The notes: generated from the sequence alone by a model not told the origin. DNA of 64,000 bases from Bruticola sp004554425 (GCA_958366945.1 CATXCY010000010.1:1-64000), one strand, 5' to 3'. Shown: positions 53,070 to 62,297, counted from the stretch's first letter. Numbers and translations: made by a program.

Positions 53070-54449
53070 TCAATTAACTTCCTTCAATACGGACTCTTCT
53101 TGAGCGCTTAAATTATCGAGTTTTAGAAGATATTTGGCCGCTGTACTTAACGAATTCTCTATTGAATGATCCAAGTTGTTATACCAGAATCTGCCTGTTC
53201 TCCCCAAAAGCTCTAAATTCTCAAATTCTGAGCATTCTTTTTCCAAAGAGTTGAGCTTATCGATATAGTTTAAACTGTATATAGGATATGCATCCCTAAT
53301 CTTTTCTAACTTTGTATCTAAAACTTTGAAACTTTCGTCTATAACTTTTACTTGCTTCAATTCTTTTAATAAGCGAGGAAGTTGCTTTTCCGGATCTTGC
53401 CATAAATCGTCTTGGTAGCGGCAAGTAATTTCCAGACAAAGGCCACCTTTGCGGGCAGGCACGCAGTCTGAACTAAAATAAGCAGGGTTGGATAGGCGAG
53501 AAAATAGCAAATTTTTATCACCGAAATAACACCATTGAGAGCGTTGTAAAGGCTCTTTGTCTAGCATTACATTGCATATCAGCTGGGAACGATAATCTAG
53601 TTCTGTGGGAGTGAGTGACAACTTGGCTGCCAATTCGTTAATAGAAGCGCTCCAGGCAACTTGTTCACAGTCGAAAGTGGCTTGTGTTGTAACTACCTTC
53701 TCAATTCTTTGGTGTCCATTAACCGTAGGAGCGCAAATGAGTTCGGTTACATCACAATTAGTGATGATCTCTCCGCCCAGTTTTTCAATTTGTCTTTGGC
53801 AGCTTTCCCAAAAGGCACAGATTCCACCCTGTTTGGGATAAAGGAAATTGAGCTCGGCTTTTTTGGGAAGCAGCATGAGCTTAAAAATCTCAAACAGAGA
53901 AGCTGTGTTGACGTTGTCATCAATAGTCGCTCTCTCCAAGCCAATCTTGGCCCAATTCCTATGAGTTTGTTCAGTTGAAATACCGACAAATTTTTCGGTG
54001 TAATCTTTGAAAAATGTTTCGTAAAGCGTTTTCCCGTAGCGGCAAAGTACATACTCCTTGAAAGATTGGCTAGGACGTTGGCTGCGTCCTGTTCTCAGGA
54101 TCATGTCTAGACCAGCTTGAATGGCAATATGCAAAGGCAATTTAGCTATGGTCGCCAAGCGGAGAGGCCAATCATGATATTGTCCCATAAAGTAAACTTG
54201 GGAGAAACGTTGAATTTCCGTAAATCGATCTTGATGGATCTCTTTTAGAAAGCGATTTACTTTAGGATTTTGCGAGTAAAAACGATGTGGCCCTATATCA
54301 AAAGTCCACTCTCCGTAGTGAAAGCTGCGCGACAAGCCTCCCGCTTTTTTCTCGCGCTCCAATACAGTTACAGGCAATCCTGCTTTACAGAGATAATAGG
54401 CCAAAGTCAGGCCGGCTGCCCCTCCGCCGACTATTACATAGCGCTTCAC
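53070..54449 (-). CDS. FAD-dependent oxidoreductase, UDP-galactopyranose mutase/amine oxidase-like
   Basis: 459 aa from GTG 54449, with AGGTGG five nt upstream (a GTG at 54458 overlaps that site). An N-terminal FAD-binding Rossmann motif (VIVGGGAAGLTLAYYL), an ExxxxAGG segment (LEREKKAGGLSRSF) and FDIGPHRFYSQNP place it in the amine oxidase/UGM-like superfamily. The C-terminal part has GRFWYNNLDHSIENSL, as in UGM-type enzymes contacting the flavin. It may act on a sugar nucleotide, a lipid or an amine. It is the first gene of the putative biosynthetic operon. Confidence 0.83.
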   Translation of the reverse strand: MKRYVIVGGGAAGLTLAYYLCKAGLPVTVLEREKKAGGLSRSFHYGEWTFDIGPHRFYSQNPKVNRFLKEIHQDRFTEIQRFSQVYFMGQYHDWPLRLATIAKLPLHIAIQAGLDMILRTGRSQRPSQSFKEYVLCRYGKTLYETFFKDYTEKFVGISTEQTHRNWAKIGLERATIDDNVNTASLFEIFKLMLLPKKAELNFLYPKQGGICAFWESCQRQIEKLGGEIITNCDVTELICAPTVNGHQRIEKVVTTQATFDCEQVAWSASINELAAKLSLTPTELDYRSQLICNVMLDKEPLQRSQWCYFGDKNLLFSRLSNPAYFSSDCVPARKGGLCLEITCRYQDDLWQDPEKQLPRLLKELKQVKVIDESFKVLDTKLEKIRDAYPIYSLNYIDKLNSLEKECSEFENLELLGRTGRFWYNNLDHSIENSLSTAAKYLLKLDNLSAQEESVLKEVN

Positions 54450-54452
54450 AGA

Positions 54453-54582
54453 AACCACCTAAAAAAACAAAGTATCAGGGCTTCAGAATAAGGTTGCGCC
54501 ATGTCGGTTGTAGCATGTACCTCAATAGGAGCCTTTTCTTTAAACCACCTACTTCCATTCCTCAGCCAAGGCGGGGGTGGTT
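54453..54582 (-). promoter_or_regulatory. Possible ribosome-site-sequestering switch
   Basis: The minus-strand leader contains AACCACC (54582-54576), complementary to GGTGGTT, which occurs twice: at 54549-54543 and at 54459-54453 over the FAD gene's ribosome site. The two copies share an identical 10-mer (TAGGTGGTTT). Pairing with one or the other would expose or hide the ribosome site. Confidence 0.35.
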
Positions 54583-54903
54583 CTTCTTGAATATAAGTCT
54601 AACCTGCTATTTTTCGGGGATTTTGCCGCATCTTAGACTGTAAAAAAATATTATAAAATTTTAACATCGCGCCATAATTTAAAAATAAAAAAATATTTTT
54701 TGGGCTTGGTCTCAATAAGTAAAATATTATCTCATATACAGTGTATGCTTTGGCTGAATAAAGCGATATGTCTCATTTCTGCCCCTGCTAGATGCTATAT
54801 GTGGAACCTAATATATACAATATAGTGTTAAAAAATCACTATATATAGTATAAAAAGCAGGAAAAATGTGCTCAGAAGTCGCATGTTTACTTTCTGGTTT
54901 GAA
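54583..54903. other. A/T-rich intergenic stretch
   Basis: No gene is visible. It includes an 8-bp hairpin ATATAGTG/CACTATAT (54820-54844) and, on the minus strand, a TATAAT (54655-54650) that could be a -10 box for the FAD operon, without a good -35. Confidence 0.45.
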
Positions 54904-54932
54904 TTGACGAAATCAGCTGTGATAGTTAGTAT
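54904..54932 (+). promoter_or_regulatory. Sigma-70-type promoter upstream of dcw cluster
   Basis: TTGACG (54904-54909), a 17-nt spacer, TAGTAT (54927-54932). It points toward rsmH, giving a leader of about 370 nt to that gene. Confidence 0.6.
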
Positions 54933-55078
54933 CAGAGAAGATGCGGAGTAGGGTGCGGTACTTATTAGGACGGTTGAAGCTGTGTGCGGGGGCCTCCATA
55001 GGTTGAGAAAATATGGCAGTTCTGGTAGCGCCGAAGCAGACAATGCTCATATAAATAAAGATCCGGAGGCGGAGATCT

Positions 55079-55288
55079 TTGAAGAGTATGGCTGGTAACA
55101 ATACAAAGGGAGTTATGTATCCTCTAAGAGCTCAGCTTAGCCTAAACGATTGGCAGCGAGTAAGTACAGATAAGGCTTTGGCAGAGTTTTCTGGTATAGC
55201 TAGATATACAACTATAAAATTTGCTTTAAAATCCGCTTCTTCTTTTTCGTCTGTAAAAAATATTAACAGTAAGTTGAAAAAAATATAA
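55079..55288 (+). CDS. Possible small basic protein before rsmH
   Basis: 69 codons from TTG 55079, or 66 from ATG 55088. GGAGG at 55065-55069 fits the TTG but lies in the loop of a perfect 7-bp hairpin (AAAGATC/GATCTTT, 55057-55080). The peptide is basic and Ser/Lys-rich with no recognisable domain; it is not MraZ. Its stop is 26 bp before rsmH. It may be a leader peptide or spurious. Confidence 0.3.
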   Translation: MKSMAGNNTKGVMYPLRAQLSLNDWQRVSTDKALAEFSGIARYTTIKFALKSASSFSSVKNINSKLKKI

Positions 55289-55314
55289 GGGTTTTGCTTT
55301 CGGCATAAAATCAA

Positions 55315-56304
55315 ATGAGCGAATATCATGTTCCCGTTCTTCTACATGAAGTTCTGGATTTTCTGAAAATTGAGCGCGGCGGTATATATTTGGATGCGAC
55401 TTTAGGAGGCGGCGGCCATACTTTGGCTATCTTACAAAAGTTGCGCGAGTGCGGTGGCGGTAGTTTATTTTCTATAGATCAAGATCCTGAGGCTATAGCC
55501 GAAGCTACGAAAGCTATAGATGCTAGTGGAGTTTTGCAAGGAGAAGCTGGCAAGAGAGTTTCTTTCAAGATTTTGCGTGGCAATTTCTCTAACATGAAGG
55601 AACTACTTGCCCAGGATGGAATTTTTAGAGTTAACGGTATTCTTATGGATTTGGGGGTATCTTCTCACCAACTCGATGCACCTTGGCGTGGCTTTTCCTT
55701 TAGATACGACGGAAACTTAGATATGAGGATGTCTGATTCTGAAGAAGTGGCCAGTGCTGCCGATTTGGTCAATAGTGCGTCCTACGAAGACTTATATCGA
55801 ATAATAAGCGATTATGGAGAAGAACGCTTCGCCGGGAGGATAGCTCGAGCTATCGTTGCTGAGCGAGAATTAAAGCCTATAGCTACTACCTTCGAGTTAG
55901 CCAACCTTATCTCTCATGTTGTCCCCGCTCCCAGAGCTTCCTCACACGGTAAAGGCAAAGCTATACATCCGGCCACTCGAACTTTTCAAGCTTTGCGCAT
56001 TGCGGTAAATGACGAACTGACTGTTTTAGAAGAAGGCGTACATGCTGCTATCGGGCTGCTTGATGCGGGTGGGCGTATCGCTGTGATCAGCTATCACTCT
56101 TTAGAAGATCGTATTATCAAGACGGCTATAAAACAATGCTTGGGACACTGCACCTGTCCCCCTCTGGCTCCTATTTGTACTTGTGGAGCTAAGGCTACTC
56201 TCAAAGAAATCACAAAGCGCCCAGTGGCTCCAAGCGATGAAGAATTAAAATTAAATCCGCGCTCTCGTTCGGCTAAGTTGCGTGTAGCCGAGCGTTTGCA
56301 ATGA
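55315..56304 (+). CDS. rsmH: 16S rRNA (cytosine-1402-N4)-methyltransferase RsmH
   Basis: 329 aa, full length. SAM-binding motif LDATLGGGGHTLAIL, then SIDQDPEAIAEA, GILMDLGVSSHQLD, WRGFSFRYDGNLDMRM and a C-terminal VISYHSLEDRIIK, all diagnostic of RsmH/MraW. It methylates C1402 of 16S rRNA at the P-site. It is the first recognised gene of the dcw cluster; mraZ, which often precedes it, is absent here. Confidence 0.96.
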   Translation: MSEYHVPVLLHEVLDFLKIERGGIYLDATLGGGGHTLAILQKLRECGGGSLFSIDQDPEAIAEATKAIDASGVLQGEAGKRVSFKILRGNFSNMKELLAQDGIFRVNGILMDLGVSSHQLDAPWRGFSFRYDGNLDMRMSDSEEVASAADLVNSASYEDLYRIISDYGEERFAGRIARAIVAERELKPIATTFELANLISHVVPAPRASSHGKGKAIHPATRTFQALRIAVNDELTVLEEGVHAAIGLLDAGGRIAVISYHSLEDRIIKTAIKQCLGHCTCPPLAPICTCGAKATLKEITKRPVAPSDEELKLNPRSRSAKLRVAERLQ

Positions 56305-56389
56305 AAGGTTGTCTCTACCTTTAGAGGTTGCCTTTTAGGTAAAAAAATTAGTTATTTTACGCAAGTTTTTCTGTGGTGGAGGAAAACAA

Positions 56390-56866
56390 ATGTCTCAGTT
56401 TAGTGTGCGTCCTGCTATCAGTGTAGGCAGGTTGCCTGAATGGACTAGACAAATTCGGAGGCGGGCAGTGCGTTCAACGGAGGGCTTGAGCACTATTTCG
56501 GCTCAGGCTAAGGCTGAAATTCCTAAGCTAGCTACCGTTCCTAAAGTATGGTGCTTTTGTGTTGCGGCCGTATTGCTATCGTTTTTATTCTTGGTTACTT
56601 TGCAATATGCCGGCATAGTGGAAGTGCAATACGAACTGAATAGAGCTCAGTGTAAGCTGTCCAGCCTAGAGAAACAAAAGGTTGAGGCCGACTTGCAAGT
56701 CGAACAGTTGTCTTCTTTGAAGAGAATCTCTGAGCAAGCTCTCAAATTAGGTATGGAATACCCCTCCGCCGACGGTGTGCAAGTAGTGCGCGTATCTGTT
56801 GCTGATAATGGCAAAGTAAACGTCGCTTACGTGCCTTCGACGAACTCTGCTGATTATAAGCCATAA
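56390..56866 (+). CDS. ftsL: FtsL-like cell division protein
   Basis: 158 aa with a GGAGG ribosome site. It has a basic cytoplasmic N-terminus of about 55 residues, one membrane helix (about 57-80), then a short coiled coil (LNRAQCKLSSLEKQKVEADL) and the SEQALKLGMEYPSADGV segment that matches the FtsL/DivIC pattern (..A.xLGM..P). Sequence similarity is low, as is normal for FtsL; the position between rsmH and ftsI is the strongest argument. It should form the FtsQLB-type divisome complex. Confidence 0.82.
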   Translation: MSQFSVRPAISVGRLPEWTRQIRRRAVRSTEGLSTISAQAKAEIPKLATVPKVWCFCVAAVLLSFLFLVTLQYAGIVEVQYELNRAQCKLSSLEKQKVEADLQVEQLSSLKRISEQALKLGMEYPSADGVQVVRVSVADNGKVNVAYVPSTNSADYKP

Positions 56867-56948
56867 GCAAAGCGTAAAGCCTACGTTATTCTTTTGAAGC
56901 ATATATAAAGTGTTTTCAGGTGGCGCTGCTTTAGAATTTAAGATTGAG

Positions 56949-56980
56949 ATCTGCGCAGGTTTCTGCGCGGATATTTTTTT
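56949..56980 (+). terminator. Terminator or attenuator between ftsL and ftsI
   Basis: ATCTGCGCAG (56949-56958) pairs with CTGCGCGGAT (56963-56972), loop GTTT, followed by ATTTTTTT. The ftsL-ftsI gap (268 bp) is otherwise without a gene. Confidence 0.85.
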
Positions 56981-57134
56981 GTGGTATCCAAGGTTGAGGC
57001 AAAGAGCTTAAGGCAGTCGTTTGAACATAAAATTTTAGATTTATACCTCGTTCATCGGTAAAGTGTTATCTAAGTTCAAGGTGGTCTGGTTCTATCCATT
57101 CGAACCTTTGTTAATGGGCAAAAAAGTTTAAAGT

Positions 57135-59012
57135 ATGGACAAACTCTGGAAAGAAACCTTTAAACAAAGAGCTATATTGGTTTTTGTACTGCTGCTGGTG
57201 TTTCTGGGCATAGTTATGCTCAGGCAACTCTGGCTTCAGTGTTTTAATGACAGCTTTTATAAATATGAAGCGCGAAAGAAGCAAAGCTATCTAAAACAAG
57301 TTGTGGGGGTCAAGCGTGGTCTTAGAGGTGATATTCTTGACCGCAATCATCAGGCCTTAGCTACCAGCAGTGATCGTCGCTCTATCAATAGCCATCCCTA
57401 TCAAATAAAAGATCCTGCCTTAGTTAGTACTTGGCTGGCTCCTATTTTGAAAATGGACCAGGGGAAGCTCTATTCCATTTTAAGTAGCGATGAAACTTTT
57501 GTTAATTTGAAGTACAAAGCGCCTGACGAGATGTGCGATGCTGTAAAAAAACTTTACAGAGAGAAGCAACCTGAAGACGATCCTGACGATGAGACCAAAA
57601 ATCCTTTATATGGTATCGAAGTTGTCAGAGAAAATTCTGGCCATCGTTTTTATCCCAAAGGGCGTTTAGCTTCACATATTTTAGGTATTGTCAATCGTGA
57701 CGAAGAAGGAGTAGAAGGAACAGAGCTTCTCTTCGATCGTGAGCTTGCTCCTCAAACTTATAATTTAGATGAAGAGATGGACGTTGCCGGCAATACTATT
57801 CCCGGAGCTCCTTCAGCTGCAGCAAAAAAGAACAAAGAATTTGATGAAGCCTCTCTCAATGGCAGTAGTATCGTTCTTACCATAGACGAGCGTATTCAGT
57901 TTATAGTTGAAGAAGAACTGAGAAAAACAGTAGCGCAGTTTAATGCTTTTGGCGGATCTATAGTAGTTCTTGATGCAAAAAACGCCGATATTTTGGCTAT
58001 GGCTACTTATCCTGACTTTGATCCGGCCACCTATTATAAGTTCCCCCAAGAGCGCTGGCGCAATAGGGCCGTTTGCGATGTTTATGAGCCTGGATCTATT
58101 TTCAAAGTTTTATCTGCTGGTGTGGCTATTAACAATGGCTACAGAGCCAGTTCCCAGTTCTATTGTCCTGGCCGTCTCTATATAGAGGGCGATGTCGTCA
58201 ACAATGCCGATGATGGACTTTATTCTAAAGGATACGAGACCATTGCCGATATTGTAGCTTACTCTTTTAACACCGGAACGGCGTCTTTCGCTTTAGAGTT
58301 GGGCAAGAAAAAAATGGGCGAAGGTCTGGATAAATTTGGCATTGGCCACGTTACTGGTACAGAGGTTTTGGGCGAATCTTGCGGTCTTTTCGATAACTGG
58401 GAAGACTGGGGACGCTTTAGATTGGCCAATATTTCCTTTGGACAGGGAGTAGCCATTACACCTTTGCAATTGGCTTCTGCTGTACAAGCTATTGCTAATG
58501 ACGGTGTGCGTATGAAACCCCATCTAGTAAAAGAAATTCTTACTCCGGATGGCAAAGTTGTACACGAGTACATACGCAAAGAAGCCGATGAAGACAGGAA
58601 TGGAGCTTACAAGGAAGTTATTCATTCGCTTAAGCCGGAAGTTTTGAGCAAGCCCATGACTAAGAGTGGGGCCCGGGAAATGCGTGAAGTTATGGCTGGA
58701 GTAATTAGCCATGGTACCGGTTCCAGGGCTAGAGTGCCCGGCTATAAAGTTGGAGGCAAAACTGGTACTGCTCAGGTTGCTGGTGAGCACGGCTATATGG
58801 AAGGACAATATATAGCTGGTTTTGTGGGCATAGCTCCTATAGACAATCCTGAAGTGGTAGTTGTTGTGAAGATTGAAAGGCCCGGGCCTATATATTACGG
58901 TGGTTTGGTGGCTGCTCCGGTTTTCAATAAAGTTTGCACCAAGATTTTGCCTGTGTTGGGAGTACCTCCAACTCCGGGCTATAAACAACTGAATCCGGAA
59001 ACGGGTTTATAA
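57135..59012 (+). CDS. ftsI: Division-specific peptidoglycan transpeptidase FtsI (PBP3)
   Basis: 625 aa. One N-terminal membrane helix (about 12-32) precedes the PBP dimerisation domain (RGLRGDILDRNHQALATS) and the transpeptidase domain with catalytic S321xxK324 (EPGSIFKV), S377-F-N379 and K542-T-G544. It crosslinks septal peptidoglycan outside the membrane and is a penicillin target. A linker of about 40 residues with Asp/Lys-rich sequence (about 145-165) is longer than usual. There is no C-terminal PASTA domain. murE follows after 40 bp. Confidence 0.94.
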   Translation: MDKLWKETFKQRAILVFVLLLVFLGIVMLRQLWLQCFNDSFYKYEARKKQSYLKQVVGVKRGLRGDILDRNHQALATSSDRRSINSHPYQIKDPALVSTWLAPILKMDQGKLYSILSSDETFVNLKYKAPDEMCDAVKKLYREKQPEDDPDDETKNPLYGIEVVRENSGHRFYPKGRLASHILGIVNRDEEGVEGTELLFDRELAPQTYNLDEEMDVAGNTIPGAPSAAAKKNKEFDEASLNGSSIVLTIDERIQFIVEEELRKTVAQFNAFGGSIVVLDAKNADILAMATYPDFDPATYYKFPQERWRNRAVCDVYEPGSIFKVLSAGVAINNGYRASSQFYCPGRLYIEGDVVNNADDGLYSKGYETIADIVAYSFNTGTASFALELGKKKMGEGLDKFGIGHVTGTEVLGESCGLFDNWEDWGRFRLANISFGQGVAITPLQLASAVQAIANDGVRMKPHLVKEILTPDGKVVHEYIRKEADEDRNGAYKEVIHSLKPEVLSKPMTKSGAREMREVMAGVISHGTGSRARVPGYKVGGKTGTAQVAGEHGYMEGQYIAGFVGIAPIDNPEVVVVVKIERPGPIYYGGLVAAPVFNKVCTKILPVLGVPPTPGYKQLNPETGL

Positions 59013-59052
59013 AAGGTACGTTGAGTAAAGTGAGGAGAACTCGAAAAAAGTT

Positions 59053-60654
59053 ATGGCAAGCATAGCTGAGTTAAGTCAACTGCTGAAACATGCTGAAATT
59101 ATAGGCGATCCTTGTGTGGAAGTTAGCGGCTTGAGTTGCGATTCCCGACAAGTAAAGCCAGGAGATCTTTTTGTTTGCGTTACTGGCTTCCAAAGTGATG
59201 GCCATGCTTTCGCCGCTGACGCTGTGGCCAAAGGGGCTAAAGCTTTGGTTGTAGAGCATATCCCTGAAAGCGTAGCCAATTCTGGGATCACATTCATAAA
59301 GACGAATAAGGCTCGTCGGGCTCTGGCCATCTTGGCGGCTCACTTTTTTGGCAATCCGGCTCAAAAATTGCTTAATATCGGTATTACCGGCACGAACGGC
59401 AAAACTACTACTTCCTACTTGGTAGAAGCTGTGCTGAAAGCTGCTGGTTACGATCCAGGCATGTTAGGTACCATTGAAGCTCATGTGGCCGGAGAAGTGC
59501 AAAAACTTTCCAATACTACTCCTGGTTCTTTCGACTTACATAAAATGTTTGCTCAAATGGTAGAAGCCGGGCAAGACAGTGTCGTTATGGAAGTATCTTC
59601 TCACGCCATAGCTTTGGATCGCGTCTATGGTATACCTTATGACATTGCTGTCTTTACCAACTTAACTCAGGATCACTTAGATTTCCATGGTACTATGGAA
59701 AACTATTTCCAAGCCAAGGCGAAACTCTTCACTCGTCTGGGCGTTTATGGCGAAAGAGCTGTGGGGCCTTTTGCCGTGATTAATTTGGATGATCCTTACA
59801 GTGAACGTCTTATCGGCCTTATCAAAGATAGAGTTCCAGTTATCACTTACGGAACTAGCCACAAAGCCGATGTACGTGCTTTCAATGTGGTTGCTGGCCC
59901 CAGCGGCTTGAGCTTTACGCTTGAGACTAGAGTTGGTGAGCGTGACGTTAACTTGCAACTATCCGGTTTATTCAATTTGCACAATGCCTTGGCAGCTGTG
60001 GCTGTGGGCATGGCTTTGCGTATTGGCTTGGATTGTGTCGTTAAGGCGCTTGAATCAGTAGCTGCAGTTCCCGGACGCTTCCAATTGGTGCGTATGGGAC
60101 AAAGTTTTACAGTTATTGTCGATTATGCCCACACTCCCGATGGCTTAGAGCATTTGCTTGATTCGGCTCGTCTAATTACGACTGGACGCCTTTGTTTGGT
60201 CTTCGGATGTGGAGGCGATCGTGATAAGGGAAAACGTCCTATTATGGGACGCTTGGCTGTAGAAAAAGCGGACAAAGTTTATATTACTACAGATAATCCG
60301 CGCAGCGAAGCTCCTGAGAGTATTGTCAAGCAAATCTTGTCTGGCATTTCTACCGCTAATATGGAGCACGTTGAAATTATTTACGATAGGGCTGAAGCTA
60401 TAGAAAAAGCGATAAGCAATGCCAAGCCTGGTGACACTGTCGTTATTGCTGGCAAAGGGCATGAGACTTATCAAAAATTCGGTGATCACACTACCCATTT
60501 CGATGATGTTGAGCAGGCGAAGAAGGCTTTAAGCAAATCTGCTCTTCAGTCTGGAGCTTTAGATACTTTGGCTGCTAGCCGTATCCGCATGCACACTGCC
60601 TGGAATCGTCGAGCTTTGGATCATAGTCGTTACGTTATCGGCAGCGCTCTTTAA
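59053..60654 (+). CDS. murE: UDP-MurNAc-tripeptide synthetase MurE (meso-DAP type)
   Basis: 533 aa. The Mur ligase P-loop GITGTNGKTTT starts at residue 110. Central and C-terminal domains are complete, with the substrate-specifying motif DNPR at 414-417, typical of enzymes that add meso-diaminopimelate rather than Lys. The usual end near HFDDVE is followed by about 45 extra residues (SALQSGALDTL ... HSRYVIGSAL) not found in standard MurE. The reaction adds the third amino acid to UDP-MurNAc-L-Ala-D-Glu in the cytoplasm using ATP. Confidence 0.95.
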   Translation: MASIAELSQLLKHAEIIGDPCVEVSGLSCDSRQVKPGDLFVCVTGFQSDGHAFAADAVAKGAKALVVEHIPESVANSGITFIKTNKARRALAILAAHFFGNPAQKLLNIGITGTNGKTTTSYLVEAVLKAAGYDPGMLGTIEAHVAGEVQKLSNTTPGSFDLHKMFAQMVEAGQDSVVMEVSSHAIALDRVYGIPYDIAVFTNLTQDHLDFHGTMENYFQAKAKLFTRLGVYGERAVGPFAVINLDDPYSERLIGLIKDRVPVITYGTSHKADVRAFNVVAGPSGLSFTLETRVGERDVNLQLSGLFNLHNALAAVAVGMALRIGLDCVVKALESVAAVPGRFQLVRMGQSFTVIVDYAHTPDGLEHLLDSARLITTGRLCLVFGCGGDRDKGKRPIMGRLAVEKADKVYITTDNPRSEAPESIVKQILSGISTANMEHVEIIYDRAEAIEKAISNAKPGDTVVIAGKGHETYQKFGDHTTHFDDVEQAKKALSKSALQSGALDTLAASRIRMHTAWNRRALDHSRYVIGSAL

Positions 60655-60763
60655 TTTTACCTATTTTCGGCAGTCCTCTCACCTTGAATTGCTTTTGTAT
60701 TCTTGATGAGGGGACTTTGTTGTACAGTTATCTTTTTAGAAACGGAACTTATCAATCTGAATT

Positions 60764-62254
60764 ATGGACAAAATTTGGCAAGCTGATGCTGTGGCTCGGG
60801 TACTCAACACCGAATTTCCCAAAAATATAGCCAACGATTATTGTTTTACTGGAATTTTTACCGACAGCAGACATCCTGTGGCGGGAGGGTTGTTTGTTCC
60901 TTTGTGCGGAGAGCGTTTCAATGCTCACAAATTTGTGCAATCTGCTTTGCAAGGAGGCGCGGCCGCGTCTCTTTGGTCGAGGCGTGAAGCTGGAGAAATT
61001 GAAGTACCTGAAGCCTATCGAGATCGCCTAATTTACGTAGACTCTGGTTTGCAAGCTTATCTGTTGCTTAGTGGCTACTATATGCACTTCTGTGGAGTTA
61101 AAGTTTTAGGTATAACTGGTTCTGTAGGCAAAACTACTACTAAAGATTTCGCTAAGGCCATTTTGGGGCAAAAATATTGTGTGGGAGCTACGCTCGCCAA
61201 TCACAACAATGAGGTAGGTTTTGCCGAAACTTTGCTTTCTTTAAGCCGAGAGAGCGAATGGGCTGTTGTAGAAATGGGCATGAGAGCTCGCGGAGAGATA
61301 GAGCGTTTGGCTAAAATTGCCCAGCCCCAAGTCAGTATTATTACTACCATCGGTGAATCTCATTTAGAACGTTTGGGTACTCGTCGGGAAATTGCCTTAG
61401 CTAAAGCCGAGTTATTGGACTATAGCTCTAAAGATGGTGTGGCTATTTTGCCTGCCGATTCCGATTTTTATGAACTTTTGTGCGAACATGCTCTAGGAAA
61501 GCGTGTTTCTTTTGCTGTTAGCAGCGCTGAGGCCGATTGGCATTTGTTGGCAACTGAAGAAAAAATTCTTTTGGGAGAACACTCTAAAGATTCTGCTATG
61601 CGGCGCTTAATCTGTGGGCAAATGGTGCGTTTTGTCTGCCCTGAAGGGGAAAAAGAACTTTTCTTACCTGCGCCGGGACGCCATAATTGTGTCAATATGT
61701 TGGCTGCTTTGGCTGCTGGCTATGAAGTGGGTATTTCGGTAGAGGAGGCGGCTCAAGGATTAGCTTCTTGCAAACTTACTGGCAAGCGTTTGGAAATGGA
61801 AATAGCTCCAGATGGCACAGTTTTAATTGACGATTCTTATAATGCTGCTCCCAGTTCTGTGAAAGCTGCTTTGGAGCTATTAGCCAAATTGCCGGAGCTA
61901 TCGGTAGATAAAGGCCAGATCGCTAATTGCCAAACTAAGAAAAGACAGCGCATAGCCATTTTGGGAGATATGCTTGAATTGGGTGGCAATGAGCGACAAA
62001 TGCACGAGGAATTAGGAACTGTCTGTGCCGATTGCTGTGTGGATCTTTTAATAGGTGTGGGCGAATTGAGCCGTTATACGGTACGCAATGCTCAAGAGCA
62101 TGGCTTGAAGACCGTTTGGGCCGCCGATTTTGAGCAAGCGTTGGAAAAGCTAAATGCTCTGCGTCAGCCTGGCGATTATCTGTTAGTAAAAGCCTCTCAT
62201 TCGATCAATCTTTCCGCTTTAGCTCAAAAGATTAGAGCAAATTATGTTGTATAA
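60764..62254 (+). CDS. murF: UDP-MurNAc-tripeptide:D-Ala-D-Ala ligase MurF
   Basis: 496 aa. P-loop GITGSVGKTTTKDF starts at residue 116; the family pattern continues with NHNNEVGFAETLL, VEMGMRARGEIERL, and a C-terminal IDDSYNAAPSSVKAAL and ILGDMLELGG. It adds D-Ala-D-Ala to the UDP-MurNAc-tripeptide. The loop at about 380-400 (VDKGQIANCQTKKRQR) is longer than usual. The gap to murE holds a hairpin (60672-60716) without a T run, so transcription likely continues. Confidence 0.95.
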   Translation: MDKIWQADAVARVLNTEFPKNIANDYCFTGIFTDSRHPVAGGLFVPLCGERFNAHKFVQSALQGGAAASLWSRREAGEIEVPEAYRDRLIYVDSGLQAYLLLSGYYMHFCGVKVLGITGSVGKTTTKDFAKAILGQKYCVGATLANHNNEVGFAETLLSLSRESEWAVVEMGMRARGEIERLAKIAQPQVSIITTIGESHLERLGTRREIALAKAELLDYSSKDGVAILPADSDFYELLCEHALGKRVSFAVSSAEADWHLLATEEKILLGEHSKDSAMRRLICGQMVRFVCPEGEKELFLPAPGRHNCVNMLAALAAGYEVGISVEEAAQGLASCKLTGKRLEMEIAPDGTVLIDDSYNAAPSSVKAALELLAKLPELSVDKGQIANCQTKKRQRIAILGDMLELGGNERQMHEELGTVCADCCVDLLIGVGELSRYTVRNAQEHGLKTVWAADFEQALEKLNALRQPGDYLLVKASHSINLSALAQKIRANYVV

Positions 62255-62297
62255 TGGGCGATATTTTTGATTATAAAATTAAAGAAAGAGGCGCTTT

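Noticed and set aside
60672..60716. Terminator between murE and murF
   Set aside because: AGTCCTCTCA/TGAGGGGACT pairs well but the loop is long and no T run follows; transcription probably continues.
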